Positions 11,501 to 25,392 of a DNA stretch of 64,000 nt are shown here, piece by piece. Source of the stretch: Cyathus striatus (lineage: Eukaryota; Basidiomycota; Agaricomycetes; Agaricales; Nidulariaceae); assembly GCA_025738555.1 (NCBI GenBank), contig JAOVFP010000015.1, positions 1,612,001-1,676,000 on the forward strand, in the 5' to 3' direction. Each line of letters opens with the position of its first letter. Positions within the stretch are counted from its first letter, which is position 1. The notes below the pieces were generated by a model. It searched no databases, had not been told where the DNA came from, and saw nothing but the letters and a program-made list of their open reading frames with translations. Both the position numbers and the translations under genes were made by a program.

Positions 11501-12095
11501 ATGCCGAGGTTTGAGGACCGAGCTGAGCTGATTGAACTTGGATTGGACGGAAGGTACAGTCGCCTTTCGAGGCATCACCAGAACAGCACTTTAGAAATCA
11601 TAACAGAGCCATGGGGAGTCGTGGATTGGTCGAGGAAGCCGAGTTATTGAGGACGACGCTCCAGGACCGCAACAGTGGACGCCATGGGCAAATGCGGCTC
11701 TGTAATGTTGATGGCTGTCTGTGACTATTGTTTACATAAAAGCTTCTACTTCCAAAATATCTGGTTCTAATTAAGTACTCTTGTTCTACTCTGTGCGACT
11801 CTATTTAGTTTACTTTTCATAACAAGTTGAGCTTCTGGATTCGAGTATTAAGCTCATGCTTTTTTTTGTTTTCCTACAGAGAGACGCAAGATTTTTCTTC
11901 TCAAATGCTAATTTATTTTTCTCTGTTGCGCAAGAGCTTCCCGGTGCCGGTTTCGAATGCCGTTCTGATTTCCTAGTATACGTCGGGCGCTTGATCGCGA
12001 TCATCTCGAGACTCAAAGGCCCTTTTCCTATCACGACCTAACATACCTCTTGGAACTCAAAAGCTATCCACTTACCCTAGAATTAATACGGTAAA
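10138..12095. other. Intergenic: duplicated 5' flank, then promoter of the ankyrin gene
   Basis: 10138 to about 11500 is the 5' flank shared with the left duplicate. The rest (about 11500-12095) has no supported gene; it should hold the promoter of the ankyrin gene that starts at 12096. Confidence 0.55.
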
Positions 12096-12917
12096 ATGTC
12101 CGAAGAAACGAAGGGTGCATCCAACAGTATGTATCTTTCCCGCCTTATCAGTCCAAAAACCAATAGTTATCTAGATGAACGTCTACTTGCGGCCGCCAGA
12201 ACTGATAACGAGGACATGATTCAAGAGGTATTCGAAGAGGGAGGCTTTGACATCAATTGCCAAGACGGGTATGTGAAATTCATAACACATCCTGCATTGC
12301 GCCTACTGACTGTGTATTCATAGCTTAGGAAACACTCGTGCGTCCATCCCTCCATCGCACTGCTATAAACAGGTTGTTGATTAAGTGATCATTGTAGCTC
12401 TTCATAACGCGTACGTCGCAATCCTTGCACCACCATCACACCCTATCTCACAACCCCACCAACTGCAGGGTTATCAATGGCTCTACCGTCGTCCTCGAAC
12501 ACATCCTTTCATGCGAAGGATGTGATGTAGATCCAATAAACAGAATCGACAAAGTCACACCCCTCCATCTCGCCATCAAACTCGAAGACGAGGAACTGAG
12601 ACATCACATCGTTGAAAGTTTGCTGGATGCAGGCGCCGATACGTCGTGAGTAGAGATATATGTGTCTCGTATGTATTTCTGTTGACATTTGCGCCTTACA
12701 GGGTAAAGGACAAGAACGGCCACATCGCCATAGATTATGTATCTGGAGACGATCTAACGACGCGACAGTTAATCCGTCGTTCACAAGCACAGGCTGCTGT
12801 ATCTCATGATGATATCGCGAGCGGTGGGTAACTCTTGCTATGAAGAGAACGACAACTAATGATGATGGTCTCACAGATGACGATGCTGGATCAGACTCAG
12901 GTTCTGATTCAGATTGA
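12096..12917 (+). CDS. Small ankyrin-repeat protein with acidic tail
   Basis: Six predicted exons: 12096-12268, 12324-12337 (14 nt), 12398-12410 (13 nt), 12469-12645, 12702-12823 and 12877-12917, giving 179 aa. Frame is kept at every junction. Two adjacent microexons together encode the ankyrin hallmark G-LGNTPLHNA, followed by a further repeat (DKVTPLHLAIK...LLDAGADTS, then KDKNGHIAIDY). The C-terminus is acidic (DDAGSDSGSDSD). The architecture resembles small fungal ankyrin proteins such as fission yeast SPAC105.02c-type proteins. The partner is unknown; ankyrin repeats mediate protein binding. A GTATCT/AATAG pair at 12131-12166 could be a 36-nt in-frame intron, but I left it in the coding sequence because it is so short. 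Confidence 0.8.
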
Positions 12918-13184
12918 TTATCGCAATCGGAGGGGTATTCATATGCCACCAACGATCTTTAGAACAAATGATTTAAACGTTTTCTGGAACTCATGGATCT
13001 CGGACACTAATCCCTCACGTCTAGTTATATAATGTATACTAATCAATACACACTAGGTTGTACATACACAGATATCAGTTAACTTCGAAAGGGATCATAT
13101 GGGATAGGAATAAACTCGTCTTATACATGTAAGGAAAGACGGAACCAAGTACACCAAGAAATAGCACAATGATATTAGAATACT

Positions 13185-16100
13185 CTAGTTCGTAACAGTG
13201 GATGCGGGAGGGTGTGCTGCTGGCGGCCGTGCCGATGGAGCAGCTAATAACGAATGGTTATCAATAGAAATACCTGCATAGGATTCGGTCAGGTTGGCAT
13301 ACAACATGAGACAAAGAACTAACTCTTCGTTGTATTAGCAGTCTTATAAATACCAATCAGACGATGGCTCAGTTCGAACATATCGTTCCTGCGACGTATG
13401 TCAGACAACTAGGAACAAAACAGAAGAGCGGGTTACCTCAGTGAGATGATGATAAATTGAGCGTTCTTTGTGCGGTCTTTGATATAGTTAGCAACGATTG
13501 AGACGTTTCGGAAGTCAAGGGCAGCATCAATCTCGTCCATAAAGTACAATGGCGTAGGCTATTATAGGATTTAAGAACTACACACGGTGCAGGAAGGTAA
13601 TAGCTCACCTTGAAAACGTGTAGTGCGAATACCAGCGCCAAAGAACTTAAAGTCTGCATTATGTTAGATGGGTCGACACGGTACGGAATTGTAGATACGT
13701 ACCTTTTCGCCACCCGATAAGTTAGAAATATTCTTCCAGCTCTTCTTCGGAGGCATTACACTGAAGATGATGCCTTCAGAGAAAGGATCCAAGCTGTCTA
13801 CAAGCTCGAGTTCTGCGTTTCCACCAAGGGTGATCATCTAGCAATTACGACCTTTAGTGGAATGGTTCGTGTTTCAAATGGTGCAAACATACCTGGTACA
13901 TCTCTTTAAGCTTGAGGGAGATGAGATTGAAACCAGCCATAAATTCGTCCAACCGTTGCTTCCTCAGCCCGTCGTACTTAGCCTTTTTAGCATCTCTCTC
14001 GTTGGTTGTGTTCTCAAGATCTTTGGCACGGTTCATAAATTCCTCCTCGCGGCGTTTGTACTCTTTGAGAACTGTCAGATCCGGTTTGGCGTTCTTGATT
14101 TTCTCTAGGGTTTCGTTGAGTAAGTTCTGGGAAATAGATCGTGTAACACTAACCATCGAGATACTCAGCATCACCAAGGAGATCGTTTTTCTTCATCCTT
14201 GATAACTCTTCGGTGCTGTAAACTTGCAGCTCGTGTGACGCAGTTCGCTCCTTCTTGACTTTGGATGTCGGCTGCCCATGCTCGGGCTTGACCTTAACGT
14301 CGCCTTCAACATCTTCTGCCCCTTGCTCTTCGGCTTGAGCTTCCTCATCTTCGTCGTCTTCATCACTGGAAGAAAGGTAAGGATAATATAAAACAACCAA
14401 AAGGAAATGACTGACTCGATTTCCTCCAAAGTCAATCGGTCGTGTTGCTCTTGCCAATGTGTCAAGATCTTGTCGTTTTCGTTGCGTTCTTTCTCAGAGT
14501 CGGTGATCTTTTGTTTGAGCTCCATCTAAAAATTGGTGTCAGTAAATATGCACTGAAGTTCCGAGCACGAACGCTCATACCTCTTTCTTACGGAACACGG
14601 CAATTTCCTCTTCTCGCTCGTCAACATCTGCCTTGATTTTGTCCAGGTCTTCCTTAGAGTTTTCCTCCGTCGCTTGAGCTTTCTCGACTTCTTCGCGTAG
14701 CTCAGTGACATAGCCGACGAGTTCCGTGAGCTGTTCCTTCAGCTCCTCGAGTTCGCTTTCAACCTCCTCAAGAACAGTGGAATTCGACTGGATGTTGTTT
14801 TCGAACTTGTGCATATCTTTCTCGGCTTTGGATTTGGCCACCTCGGCCTTCGTAATTTCGTCATTGGCAATGTTGATATGCAGGCGAATACCATCGACTT
14901 TGGATTTTTGGCTCAAAAGTCTCGAGCCACCAATGTCGAGAATTTTCTTCTCAAGAGCCTTGATGGCATCCTCGATTTTGGAAGATTTGGCTTGCAAGCC
15001 TTCTAGTTCAGAGGTTGCTGAAGCGATCGTATCTTCAAGCTCAGAGATGCGTGCAAGGTCTCCTGAATTAGGCTTTGATTGCGCTCTGAAAACGTCGATG
15101 AGAATTAGTCAACCTAGAGACTGAAATACTTACTTGACGTCGCGGACTCGCTTCTCAGCCTCGGAAATCCTCTTTTTGCCATTCTCAATATCAAGTGTTA
15201 ACTTTTGTAGAGCCATATCGATCTCCGGACCCGAGCGTGTTAAGCGGTCCAATTCAGCCTCGGCAGCTTGCAATTCTTCTTGAGCCTCTTGAAGAAGTCT
15301 GGCATCATTCTCAGTATCGTGCTCCAGCTTTTTCAATACATCTGGTGCAACCGCCTCCTTGGCAAGTTTCGAGCTCATGCCACCCTTCTGAGGGTTATGC
15401 CCCCCACCAGACATAACACCAGAAGTCTCGATCATTTGTCCAGCAAGAGTAACCACTCTCCAACGCTTTGCTCCATACGCAATACGATTTGCTTGCTCGA
15501 GGTCATTGGCGACCAATGTATCAGCGACCGCTTTATAAAATGCGGCAGCAAAGCGCGGCTCCTTGGGTTTGATGAGATCGTAAAGGCGAGGCACATTTTC
15601 TGGAGTCGATATCTTATCCATACCTCTCGAGTTTGAGAGTTTTTCAAGAACCATGAAAGAAGCACGACCGATATTTTGTGATCTCAAATACTGAATGCAC
15701 TCCTGACCCTGCTCCACTCTGTCGACAACCATATGGTTCAACGATCCACAGGCCGTAGTGATTGCCACGTCGTACTTGTCAGGGATGGTACCCAGGCTAC
15801 CGAGGCGTCCATGGAAGCCATGAATACGGCCTTGCTGCTTTAGCTTAGTTAGACTGTCGAGCACTCGGTTCTGTGAGCGATTCTCTGACTGCGAAGCCCT
15901 GGCTTCGTCGACCTTCTGACGAGAAGCAGTCGCCTTTCCACGATACTGCTGTACTTTCGCTTGCGCGGTCTGGTTTAAAGGGGTAAGAGCATAATTCATA
16001 AATATGAACCACGGAAGCGTACTTGAACTTTCCCTTCAGCTGATTGTATGTCGCGCTGAAGACCTGCCTTTCGGTTCTGAAGCTTCTTATGTTCAGTCAC

Positions 16101-18985
16101 CTACAAGATGCGTTAGCGATGTACATTCTCATATACCGGAGCCAACTCTCACTTTAACTTCCTGGTCTTCTTGCAAGCCTTGCAGTGTTTCTTCAGCTTC
16201 GAGACTAGCTTCTTGCAGGGCTTTCGCCTTCTCTGCAAGGGCATTGCGTTCGCTGGTGGCAACATCGATATCAGCCTGCTTCCTGTTAATCTTTGCAGTC
16301 CAGGGTTGAAGTTCTTTCTGCTTAGCCTCGATTTGATCGTGGAATCCTTGGGTTTTATCTAGGCGGAAAAGTTCGTTAATAAACAGCTAGAGTCGGAGTG
16401 CCAAGTCTGTACCTTTCAGGCTGTCACGGATGCTTTCTAAAACCTTTTCCTCCTCGGCTAGTGAATCCTCAAATTCTTCGACCTTTCCTTTCTCTTTCTC
16501 TATCTTTCTTGTGCTATCCTCGAGCGTGCGACCCGCAGTTTGTTTAGCAGCAGTATCCTGTACCACCGTAACTAGTCAGACAAAGAAGGTGGCGTGAAAA
16601 AAATGAACATACATCAGCTACGGATTTGCTTAATTTCTTGGCTTTTCCCTTCGCGTGCTTGTAGCGTTCTTGAAGCCCAACTTCTTGTTTCTCGTGGGCA
16701 GCAAGATCTTTGAGCGCCTTCGTGGTAGCCACTTGGAGTTCCTGTAGCAATATCGTTAGAGGTGCCTATCAATTGGCAACGGCAAGATAAAGATACGAAC
16801 CTCATAAGCCTGTTCACGTTCAACATAATGTTTTTTCAAAGCATCCAAATGTCCGATATCGTCTTGATTACGCTCTGTTTCCTCCTCAAGCTCCTTACTG
16901 TATCGGGTCTAGACTTTATGTGAGTATCTTTTGCTCGTGGAGGAATGAGGGGATATCTTACAATGCGCCCCTCAAGATCTTCCTCAGCCAACAGACATTT
17001 CCAGATATACCATTGCCATAAACGAGAAAGCGCACGGATGTGATCGTTCTTTAACCTAAGATAGTCCTCTGCCTCACGCTTAGCAGCCTCCAGGGCAGAT
17101 TTCTCCTTTTCCACAAGCTTAAGTCGATTGAGCTTTTGCTGCCTATCTTCCTGCAGACGCTCCATCTCAATTAGGGCCTCTTCAATGGGCTCCTTGTATT
17201 TCGATGTTCCGATGATATCTTCGAGGTATTCTAAGAGACCGTCTTCGTGTTCGGTGCTTCCTTTGGGTTTCATTTGTGCAATAGATTCAACTTCTCCCTT
17301 GTAAAAGCAATTTAACACTTACACGGGATAACAAGAGAGAGATAGCATACCTGTAGAATCAGGAAACGCTTATGGTCCAAGTCAATTCCGCGCCCTTTCA
17401 ATAAGACCTGAACTTCCGAATAGGTACTAGTCTTTCCGTTGATAGTATATCGACTAGAGTTGTTCTTATACGCCTGGCGTGTAACAACCAGTTGAGAACC
17501 AGGAACATCTTCGAATGCATCGGGTCCAGGCTACAAAAAAACACTGTCAGAAATGTATTCTAGTGAGACTTCTGAAGTTAAGTACTAGATCAATAATCTC
17601 CTTGAAGTGCACCTCAACACTGCAGTCGTCGAGGTCGGGATAGCCCGCTGAGTTATGAATTAACTCAGAGACTTTGGCTTGACGCATCTTCGATGCACGA
17701 TATCCAAATACAAAAAGTAGCGCATCGATGGTATTAGACTTGCCAGAACCATTAGGCCCAACAATGGCTGAGAACGACTAAAAACGAGTTTGATGAGTTA
17801 CAAGTAACGAAAATCGAGAGATAAGAGCCAAACCTTGTGGAAAGGGCCAATTTCTTGCCTTCCTGCGTAACTCTTGAAATTAATCAATGCCATTTTGTGA
17901 ATGACTAGGCGAGGTTTAGGACCAGAAGGTTCTGGTATACTAGTGGGCAACTGGGAAGGATGGGGCATAGGGACAGGATCGAACAACGACTTTTCCTCTT
18001 CTTCCTCCTCCTCTTCCACTTGAGGTTCTGCAGGCTCGACGCCGGTGGTCTCGGGCTGTGGTGTCGTCTCCTTCCTGGGCTGAGCAGACGGGGGCTCAGT
18101 AAGTTCGTTCTCGACTTCTTCATCCGATTCCTCGACTGGCTCAACTTTGCCCTTCTTGGTTGGTGCACGACCTTTACGAGCAGGGGGAGCGGGAGCTTTA
18201 GGTTTCCGTCCTCTACGCGTAGGCTTTACCTCTTCCTCCTCTTCTTCAGCGACAAACATCTCGTCGTCGGACTCAGCTTCCGGAGCAGTAGAGGCATGAC
18301 TAACTTTCGATGATGCAGCGCTTATAGTAGCTTTAGACGACCGACGGGTAGTCCTTGAAGCGGGTTTGGGAGCTTCTTCCTTCTCCTCTTCTTGCGATTC
18401 TTCGTTCTGCCCATCTTCTTTATCTGACTCGACTTTCTTGGCGCGACTTAAGCGCGATGGTCGCTTAGGTGCTGCACTGGGCTTGCTACCAGTAGATGTA
18501 GGTTGTCTTGAAGCTCGACGGGCGGTTGGTTTGGGTGCTCGTTCCTCCTCTTCATCTTCATCATCATCGATGACCATCTTCGTCCCCCTCCCTCTACGCG
18601 GAGCAGCCCCGCGACGTCCCTTCACAGGTTTAACAATCTCTTCCTCCTCATCCTCGTCCTCTTCATCTTGTTTCTCCTCTTCCACTTCTTCGGTCTCGGT
18701 ACTGGGACGTGCTTTCTTCTTCACTGGTGGAGGGGTATCTCCATGTTCGTCTTCATCAGACTCTGACACTTCGGGGAGAGCTTTCGCACGCGCGGAAGTG
18801 CGACCTTTCGACGGGGGAGCGAGGCTGGAACGTGAAGCTGAGAGTCTAGTTCTTGGGGGTGGCTTTGCAACGTTCTCTTTTTCCTCGGTATCAGGATCTG
18901 TTGTCTGTCCCCTTTTCCGTTTGGCTGGCAGTGCTTCGATCGAGGGCTCGGCCTTTATGGAGCGCGATGACCTGCGCGGAGGCAT
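13185..18985 (-). CDS. SMC4: Condensin subunit SMC4
   Basis: A large, intron-rich minus-strand gene for the SMC4 (Cut3) ATPase, which pairs with SMC2 in condensin to compact mitotic chromosomes. After a long N-terminal tail comes the SMC4 signature RLVIHKMALINFKSYAG. The Walker A motif GPNGSGKSN is near 17750, and GEVESIAQMKPKG, diagnostic for SMC4, near 17280. Coiled coil fills about 17200-16000. The hinge lies around 15380-15900 (QGRIHGFHGRLGSLG ... GSLNHMVVD ... MSGGGHNPQKGG), followed by the return coil. The ABC signature LSGGEK is near 13705 and Walker B (LYFMDEIDAAL) near 13540. The last exons are 13437-13558, 13324-13388 and 13185-13273 (TAG). The N-terminal tail of about 350 residues is highly charged (E/D and K/R runs, S/T-P sites), much longer than in animal SMC4. 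It shares a 577-bp divergent promoter with DIM1. Confidence 0.95.
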
Positions 18986-19562
18986 CGTACGAGTTGTAGG
19001 CTACGCGTCGTATGTGAATAAGCGATGCTATAGAACTCTTATTCGAACCTGAAAGCTTTACCTTGCGTTTTCAAGGTTCGATTGGTATATTTCTGTCTCT
19101 AATATCATTTAGACGAATATGTTGCATGTAATTACTCTTACACTCACCAGCTGTAGCCGCCGTATTCAACTACTTCACGATGTTCAATTAACACTTTCGG
19201 CAGGCACCTTGGACTAAACACAAACTGAACGCTTTGATTGGAGTTTTTCCGGTTGCAGTTGACTTCCTTCCTTGTTCCTCCAGTGTAGTCCAAGTTTGAG
19301 ATGTGTTAGCCTCTAGATTGGGTTGCAAAGCGAAGATGAGCCTCTGGCGGCGTTGACCTTGGGGATCAATTGGAGATGGGTTGCAAATGGGTCGCGTTGT
19401 AGTCACATTAAACAGTGACAGTCGCGTGTTGTCACGTCTTTCGCATAGCGGCACGTGCGCAGAAATCAATTTCCAAGAATTAAAATTATTTGTATTTCTC
19501 TGCTCCTGCTTAGAAACGCCGACGGTCTCTACACATTCCTCATCTCCTTCCTCTCCATAAAC
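18986..19562. promoter_or_regulatory. Divergent promoter between SMC4 and DIM1
   Basis: The 577 bp between the ATG codons of SMC4 (minus) and DIM1 (plus) must hold both promoters and 5' leaders. No clear TATA box is seen. A CT-rich stretch (CTCATCTCCTTCCTCTCC) lies just before the DIM1 start. Confidence 0.6.
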
Positions 19563-20842
<1,280 letters not shown>

Positions 20843-21397
20843 CGCCAGTACAGGACAGATTCTACAACTGTTGGGATACCCGCTTGCCGGAGCATTTACA
20901 CCGGTCGCTGAGCTGTTAGGCTTCTGGCTTATTAGAGCTTCTGCGGGGTGTACTTTGAGCACTGCTAGTGTTCACCAAAAGGCGCTTGTATTACCTACAT
21001 CTGTACTTATAGACGCGCCATTCCAGCTACCACTATACCATGTTATAATTACTGATTAACACCAGTTGATTTCTTCATCCGAGTCGTATTCGTCTGCTAG
21101 GTGTTCTCATTAACAGCAAACGATGTTGTATCTTAATAGCTTGTCCTATCATTTCCATTGAAGAATCGTAATGACATCGATAGGAGAATTCATTAATACA
21201 CACTATACAGACAAATAATTTTTGACATCCAATGATCTGCACCCATCCTGTGTCCAGTTCATGTTACCAATAAAGTTGTCTCATTCCAACATAACCACGG
21301 CTCGTAAAGTATATTTTGGGACAACCTAACGCCACCCTTGAAAAGATTGATACAATCCAAGTTCGATGTGACATGATGATCTCGCGCAGCAGGCTGT

Positions 21398-21710
21398 TTA
21401 CAGAGGCTTTGCAGGAAGCATCGTCAACAGCACGCCGTAGCGCTTCTTAAGTGTGACACGGTGCCTCGAGAACTTGTCGTCGGGAGAGAAACGGGCTATT
21501 ATGAGGTGAATAAACCATTAAAATGATGGTATACATAGCCTTGAAAACAGCAGGACGCACCAGGATGAGCAGATTTCGTTATTTTGCCCTCATCTGTGAC
21601 TTTCTATTCCAGCCTCATCAATTCACTTTTCTGAGCCATATCCATTCAATACTCACTTTAAGGGTATAAATGCGGTTACCAGTCGCGTCCAAAGTGTACA
21701 TCAAATGCAT
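21398..21710 (-). CDS. NOP10: H/ACA snoRNP protein NOP10
   Basis: A 64-aa protein in three exons (21657-21710, 21561-21603, 21398-21495) with correct phases and GT/AG ends. It starts [18 protein letters not shown], contains the family hallmark [17 protein letters not shown] and ends in a basic segment ([18 protein letters not shown]). NOP10 is the smallest core protein of H/ACA ribonucleoproteins. It bridges the pseudouridine synthase Cbf5/dyskerin and the guide RNA during rRNA pseudouridylation, and also serves telomerase RNA in animals. The length matches the family. It lies tail-to-tail with DIM1 about 555 bp away, and divergent from the first thioredoxin gene with about 640 bp between starts. 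Confidence 0.93.
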
Positions 21711-22259
21711 GTTGATAAGATTTTAAGATTTACGGGATGACAACTAAGGTGGTTGGACAAATTCGAATGAGCAGCTGAAGCGCAAGACGAGCGGAGGTTT
21801 CAAAAATTTGGATTACGAAGATCACGCGGCCGATTCAAGTCACGTGGTTATAATATTTGACGCGCAAATTTGGCGCAAATTCAAAATTCAAATTAACGCA
21901 TCCGCCGTCGACATAAAATACAATACTTGAAGACGACCTGAAGATGTCTTGGGCAATTTCTAGAATCATCTCGAGTTCAAACTTCGGGATTACTTATCAA
22001 ATGAGTAAATATTTTAAAGTCGAGTAAGCTAGTGGTGTAGTTTGGCAATAAAGGCACAGCTACTAGTAAGTTCTCGGAGTCTGTGGTAAAAAATGGCTGA
22101 GCCATTCGTCATCAGAGTAAACTAATGAACAAGAAGATTACAGTAGAAGAGAGAAATGTGAAATGTCGAGCTCAGCAGCACGCGTCCGCCGTCGTGATTA
22201 CTAAATATGGTTTGTCATCCCACGTGATAACACATTGATAATCAACTTGAGTTCCGCGA

Positions 22260-22266
22260 TATAAAA
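22260..22266 (+). promoter_or_regulatory. TATA box of first thioredoxin gene
   Basis: TATAAAA lies 85 bp upstream of the ATG and is followed by a CT-rich leader. Confidence 0.55.
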
Positions 22267-22350
22267 CTTGCATCTACTTCTACTTTTCGTTCGACTCATA
22301 AAATCCCCAACTTCATACCTACCTGCCTTACTGTTACCACCGAATTAAAA

Positions 22351-22857
22351 ATGGTCAAGGAAATTGCTTCATACGAGGAGTTCAAGACTCTCGTGAGAAT
22401 TCTTGTGTCTCATATAAATAGCAACGTCTAATCTTATCATCTCTTCACCTAGATTAACGGACCTAAGCCTGTTATAATCGACTTCTGGGCCACATGGTGT
22501 GGACCTTGCAAGCTCATCGGTCCTATCTTCGAAAAGCTCTCTGCTCTCCCTGAATACTCCGAGTCTCTCGAGTTCTACAAGGTTGATGTTGACGCGCAAA
22601 CTGAAATAGCTGCTGAAGTCGGTGTGACTTCGGTAAGTCATATTCACTTTCATTCAATGCGTGTAATTGACCGCTCTCGCGCTCTAGATGCCTACATTCG
22701 TTGTTTACAAGGGTGGCAACAAGGTTGATAGTATGATTGGTGCTCGTCCCCAGGAATTACAGGTGCGTTTATTTGAAATGATTATGTCACAACGAATAAC
22801 TGATGCATAATGACCTATTCGCAGAACTTGGTGAAAAAGGCCAAGGAAACTGTATAA
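22351..22857 (+). CDS. Thioredoxin, array copy 1
   Basis: Four exons: 22351-22392, 22453-22632, 22688-22762 and 22825-22857, giving 109 aa. The redox site is WCGPCK (in DFWATWCGPCKLIGP), followed by FYKVDVDAQ and the cis-proline motif MPTFVVYKGG. It lacks a targeting peptide, so it is probably the cytosolic thioredoxin that reduces peroxiredoxin, methionine sulfoxide reductase and ribonucleotide reductase. It is the best-conserved member of a four-copy tandem array that shares intron positions, and so is probably the parental gene. Confidence 0.93.
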
Positions 22858-23872
22858 ATTTCACTTTACGATTCCATGTAGAGTACTTCATATTGAACGT
22901 AATTCGTAGTAGATGTATTATAATTTATGGCTTCAATTTACATTTTGAAATTCATATGAGGTTGGCGTACTGAGTTCACATGTACGCGTCCAGTCGAGAA
23001 CTTCAATTATGTAGACTTTGAGATTACTTTGAGACCGTTGAGAAGTCTGATGGCGTGTCGAATCGGAGTAGAAGTCAAATGTTCTAGCCTCCGAGTCTGA
23101 GGCAGCATCGCCGCTTCAAAAGTCGAATGCCAAACAAAGTTCTCAAATCTTGTTTGCTGCAGTCGTCGACTCGTATCTCACTGCAAATACTATCCATTTC
23201 TCTCTATCCTTGTCTCTGTCAAGATGGTATTGGAGCAAAGTTATAAACACGCTGACAAATAGCTCTATTTTTCCTCGTCCTGAAACCCCGTCAGAATAAC
23301 CGCTCAAATGCCACTGTTGACTGCTGTAGGACTGGCCCCACTTGCATTTCCAACCCCAAACTCTTCTATGATGCTATGCAGATTCCGACCACAAATGATG
23401 TTTCCTATCTCGTGCTGTTGGTCTACTAATCATATCCATCTATGTCGACTACGGTTGCCTTGAGTTCTCAGCGCTCAGCCCGTGCGTGTTTTCAGATCTG
23501 TCTATCCTTGGCGTTAGAACTCTCAGGGGAATTTGCTAGAAATGCTGCTTCGATTCAATTTGTCACGTTGACTTTGAAGCTGTGTGCTGTGTCCTCTTGT
23601 GGGACTGCGCATAAGCTTGCTTGTTCACGGCGTCGGTGTCCGGTGATATCCCGACCTGCTTCGAGTCTTGCTGACCCTCGGCGTTGGTACCTCCATTGTG
23701 CCTTAGTCATCCCACGTGATTCGATGAGCTCACAAATCGCAATGGGATAGGCGCTCTCATCTCACATATAACTGTGACACCATTCCTATCTTGACACAAT
23801 CAGTTCCATAACTTCAATCCCCCCCACTAGTTTCAAACTCACCTCCTCTATTTCATCTCACAAACTAAAGAT

Positions 23873-24357
23873 ATGGGTGTCAAAGCAATCAACTCTCTGA
23901 CTGAGTTTAAAGAGATCGTATGTCAATAGATCACTGTTTAGACTTGTAATCTGACATCGAGCTATCAGATAAACAGTGGAAAGCCCGTTCTAATTGATTT
24001 CTGGGCAACCTGGTGTGGTCCCTGCAGGCAGATTTCTCCAATCTTTGAGAAATTCTCCGACGCTCCCGACTATGCGTCAGTTGAGTTCTACAAAGTTGAC
24101 GTTGACGAACAACAAGATATCTCGCAGGAAGTCGGGATAAAAGCTGTAAGTTGAAACGTCGGTGCCATGTGGATTTCAGGCTAAGGATCGTATTAGATGC
24201 CGACTTTCCTTCTGATTAAAGACGGTACCAAAGTGGAGGAGTTCGCAGGGGCGATTCCTGCCAAACTTCAGGTCAGCGGCTTATTTTTCGAGAAATTGGC
24301 GTTTCTAATCCTCGAATTCATCAGGAACTCGTAATTCAAGCTAAGACACTTGCGTAG
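23873..24357 (+). CDS. Thioredoxin, array copy 2
   Basis: Four exons with the same intron positions as copy 1: 23873-23917, 23969-24145, 24197-24271 and 24325-24357 (109 aa). The active site WCGPCR is intact (DFWATWCGPCRQISP), as are FYKVDVDEQQ and the cis-proline loop (MPTFLLIKDG). The sequence has clearly diverged from copy 1 (for example LLIKDGTKVEEFAG in place of VVYKGGNKVDSMIG), so the duplication is not recent. It is likely functional and cytosolic. A CACATATAACTG stretch about 100 bp upstream may be its TATA element. Confidence 0.92.
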
Positions 24358-24964
24358 ACACTTGGTTCTTTAAGTTTCTAAGTTTTTCAGATACGTGGAA
24401 TGATTGTAATTATGTCAATATAACGTTGTGCATTCATGAGATGGATTGCGAGTCGAAGAAACCACGCTCTCAACGCATTGCCGGTCACGTAGAACTCATA
24501 TGTACACAAATCTGCTGGCCAGCAAGCTGCAACTTTGCATCGACCAGCTTCGACTTTATTGCTGTTCGCCTTTTCGCAATAACTAACGAATAGCTAGGTG
24601 AAAGTACCTCCGGTACGATGTCTAGATTTTTGTTTATTACGGCATACTTAAATCTTTCAGCCTTCTAGGATCGCAATTCTGATGTCTTGATTTATGTTGT
24701 CATATAGTGTGCGCCGTAAGGATTGAGTGGAGGCTTCTTGCTGATGAGGCCTGTGAGCGGTAATGTTGATTGAATTTGAATCAACCGACTCTCAGTCTAG
24801 CAGCTTTCGGCTGTGTATTTGGCTTTCACATGTGAACCGATGCTTTTAAACACCGTATTGTGGAGCTATCATCCTGGGACCCGCATAAAACGACCGCACA
24901 CTGGCTTCCCCAGTAATCCAAATATGTTCTCTCTACGCTGATTATTCCAGTCTAGTTTCAAGAC

Positions 24965-25392
24965 ATGGGTTCAACGTGTTCGATTCTCTCGATGATTTCC
25001 ACGTCGCTGTATGTTTACAAGTTACTATTAATACATACCTACAAACTGACATACCGGGTTATCAGATAAACGGGTCATGTGTTATAGATCTTGCAGATTA
25101 GTTGATGATATCAAATTTGGGGCACAGATTTCTACAAGGTTGACATTGACGCTCAACCAAATGTAGTGCAAGATGTTGGTATAAAAGCTGTAAGTTTCAG
25201 CGTTGTTTTCAGGTTTCATCTCCAAGAACGATTTCAGATGCCGACAATTCCCTTATACTTAAGACGAAATCAGAATGGATGAGCTGCTGGCTCCTGATTC
25301 TCTTCAAGTCATATGTTTATCTTTCGGAACAAAGGGTGCTCTAATTTCTATCTGTCTCTCTTAGGATTTCTTGGTGCAAGCTAGTACGTCTT
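24965..25392 (+). pseudogene. Thioredoxin, array copy 3, dead
   Basis: Remnants of all four exons are recognisable, with splice sites in the same places: exon 1 from ATG 24965; exon 2 at 25076-25189; exon 3 from 25238; exon 4 from 25365. One base is lost directly after ATG GGT, putting the rest of exon 1 (VNVFDSLDDFHVA) out of frame. Exon 2 is 63 nt shorter than in the sister genes, lacks the whole WCGPC segment and carries a TAG. What remains is FYKVDIDAQPNVVQDVGIKA and MPTIPLY. It cannot make a redox-active thioredoxin. Confidence 0.88.

Noticed and set aside
18366..19052. 228-codon plus-strand frame opposite the SMC4 tail
   Set aside because: It is the antisense shadow of an acidic GAG/GAC-rich coding region, producing Ser/Phe runs.
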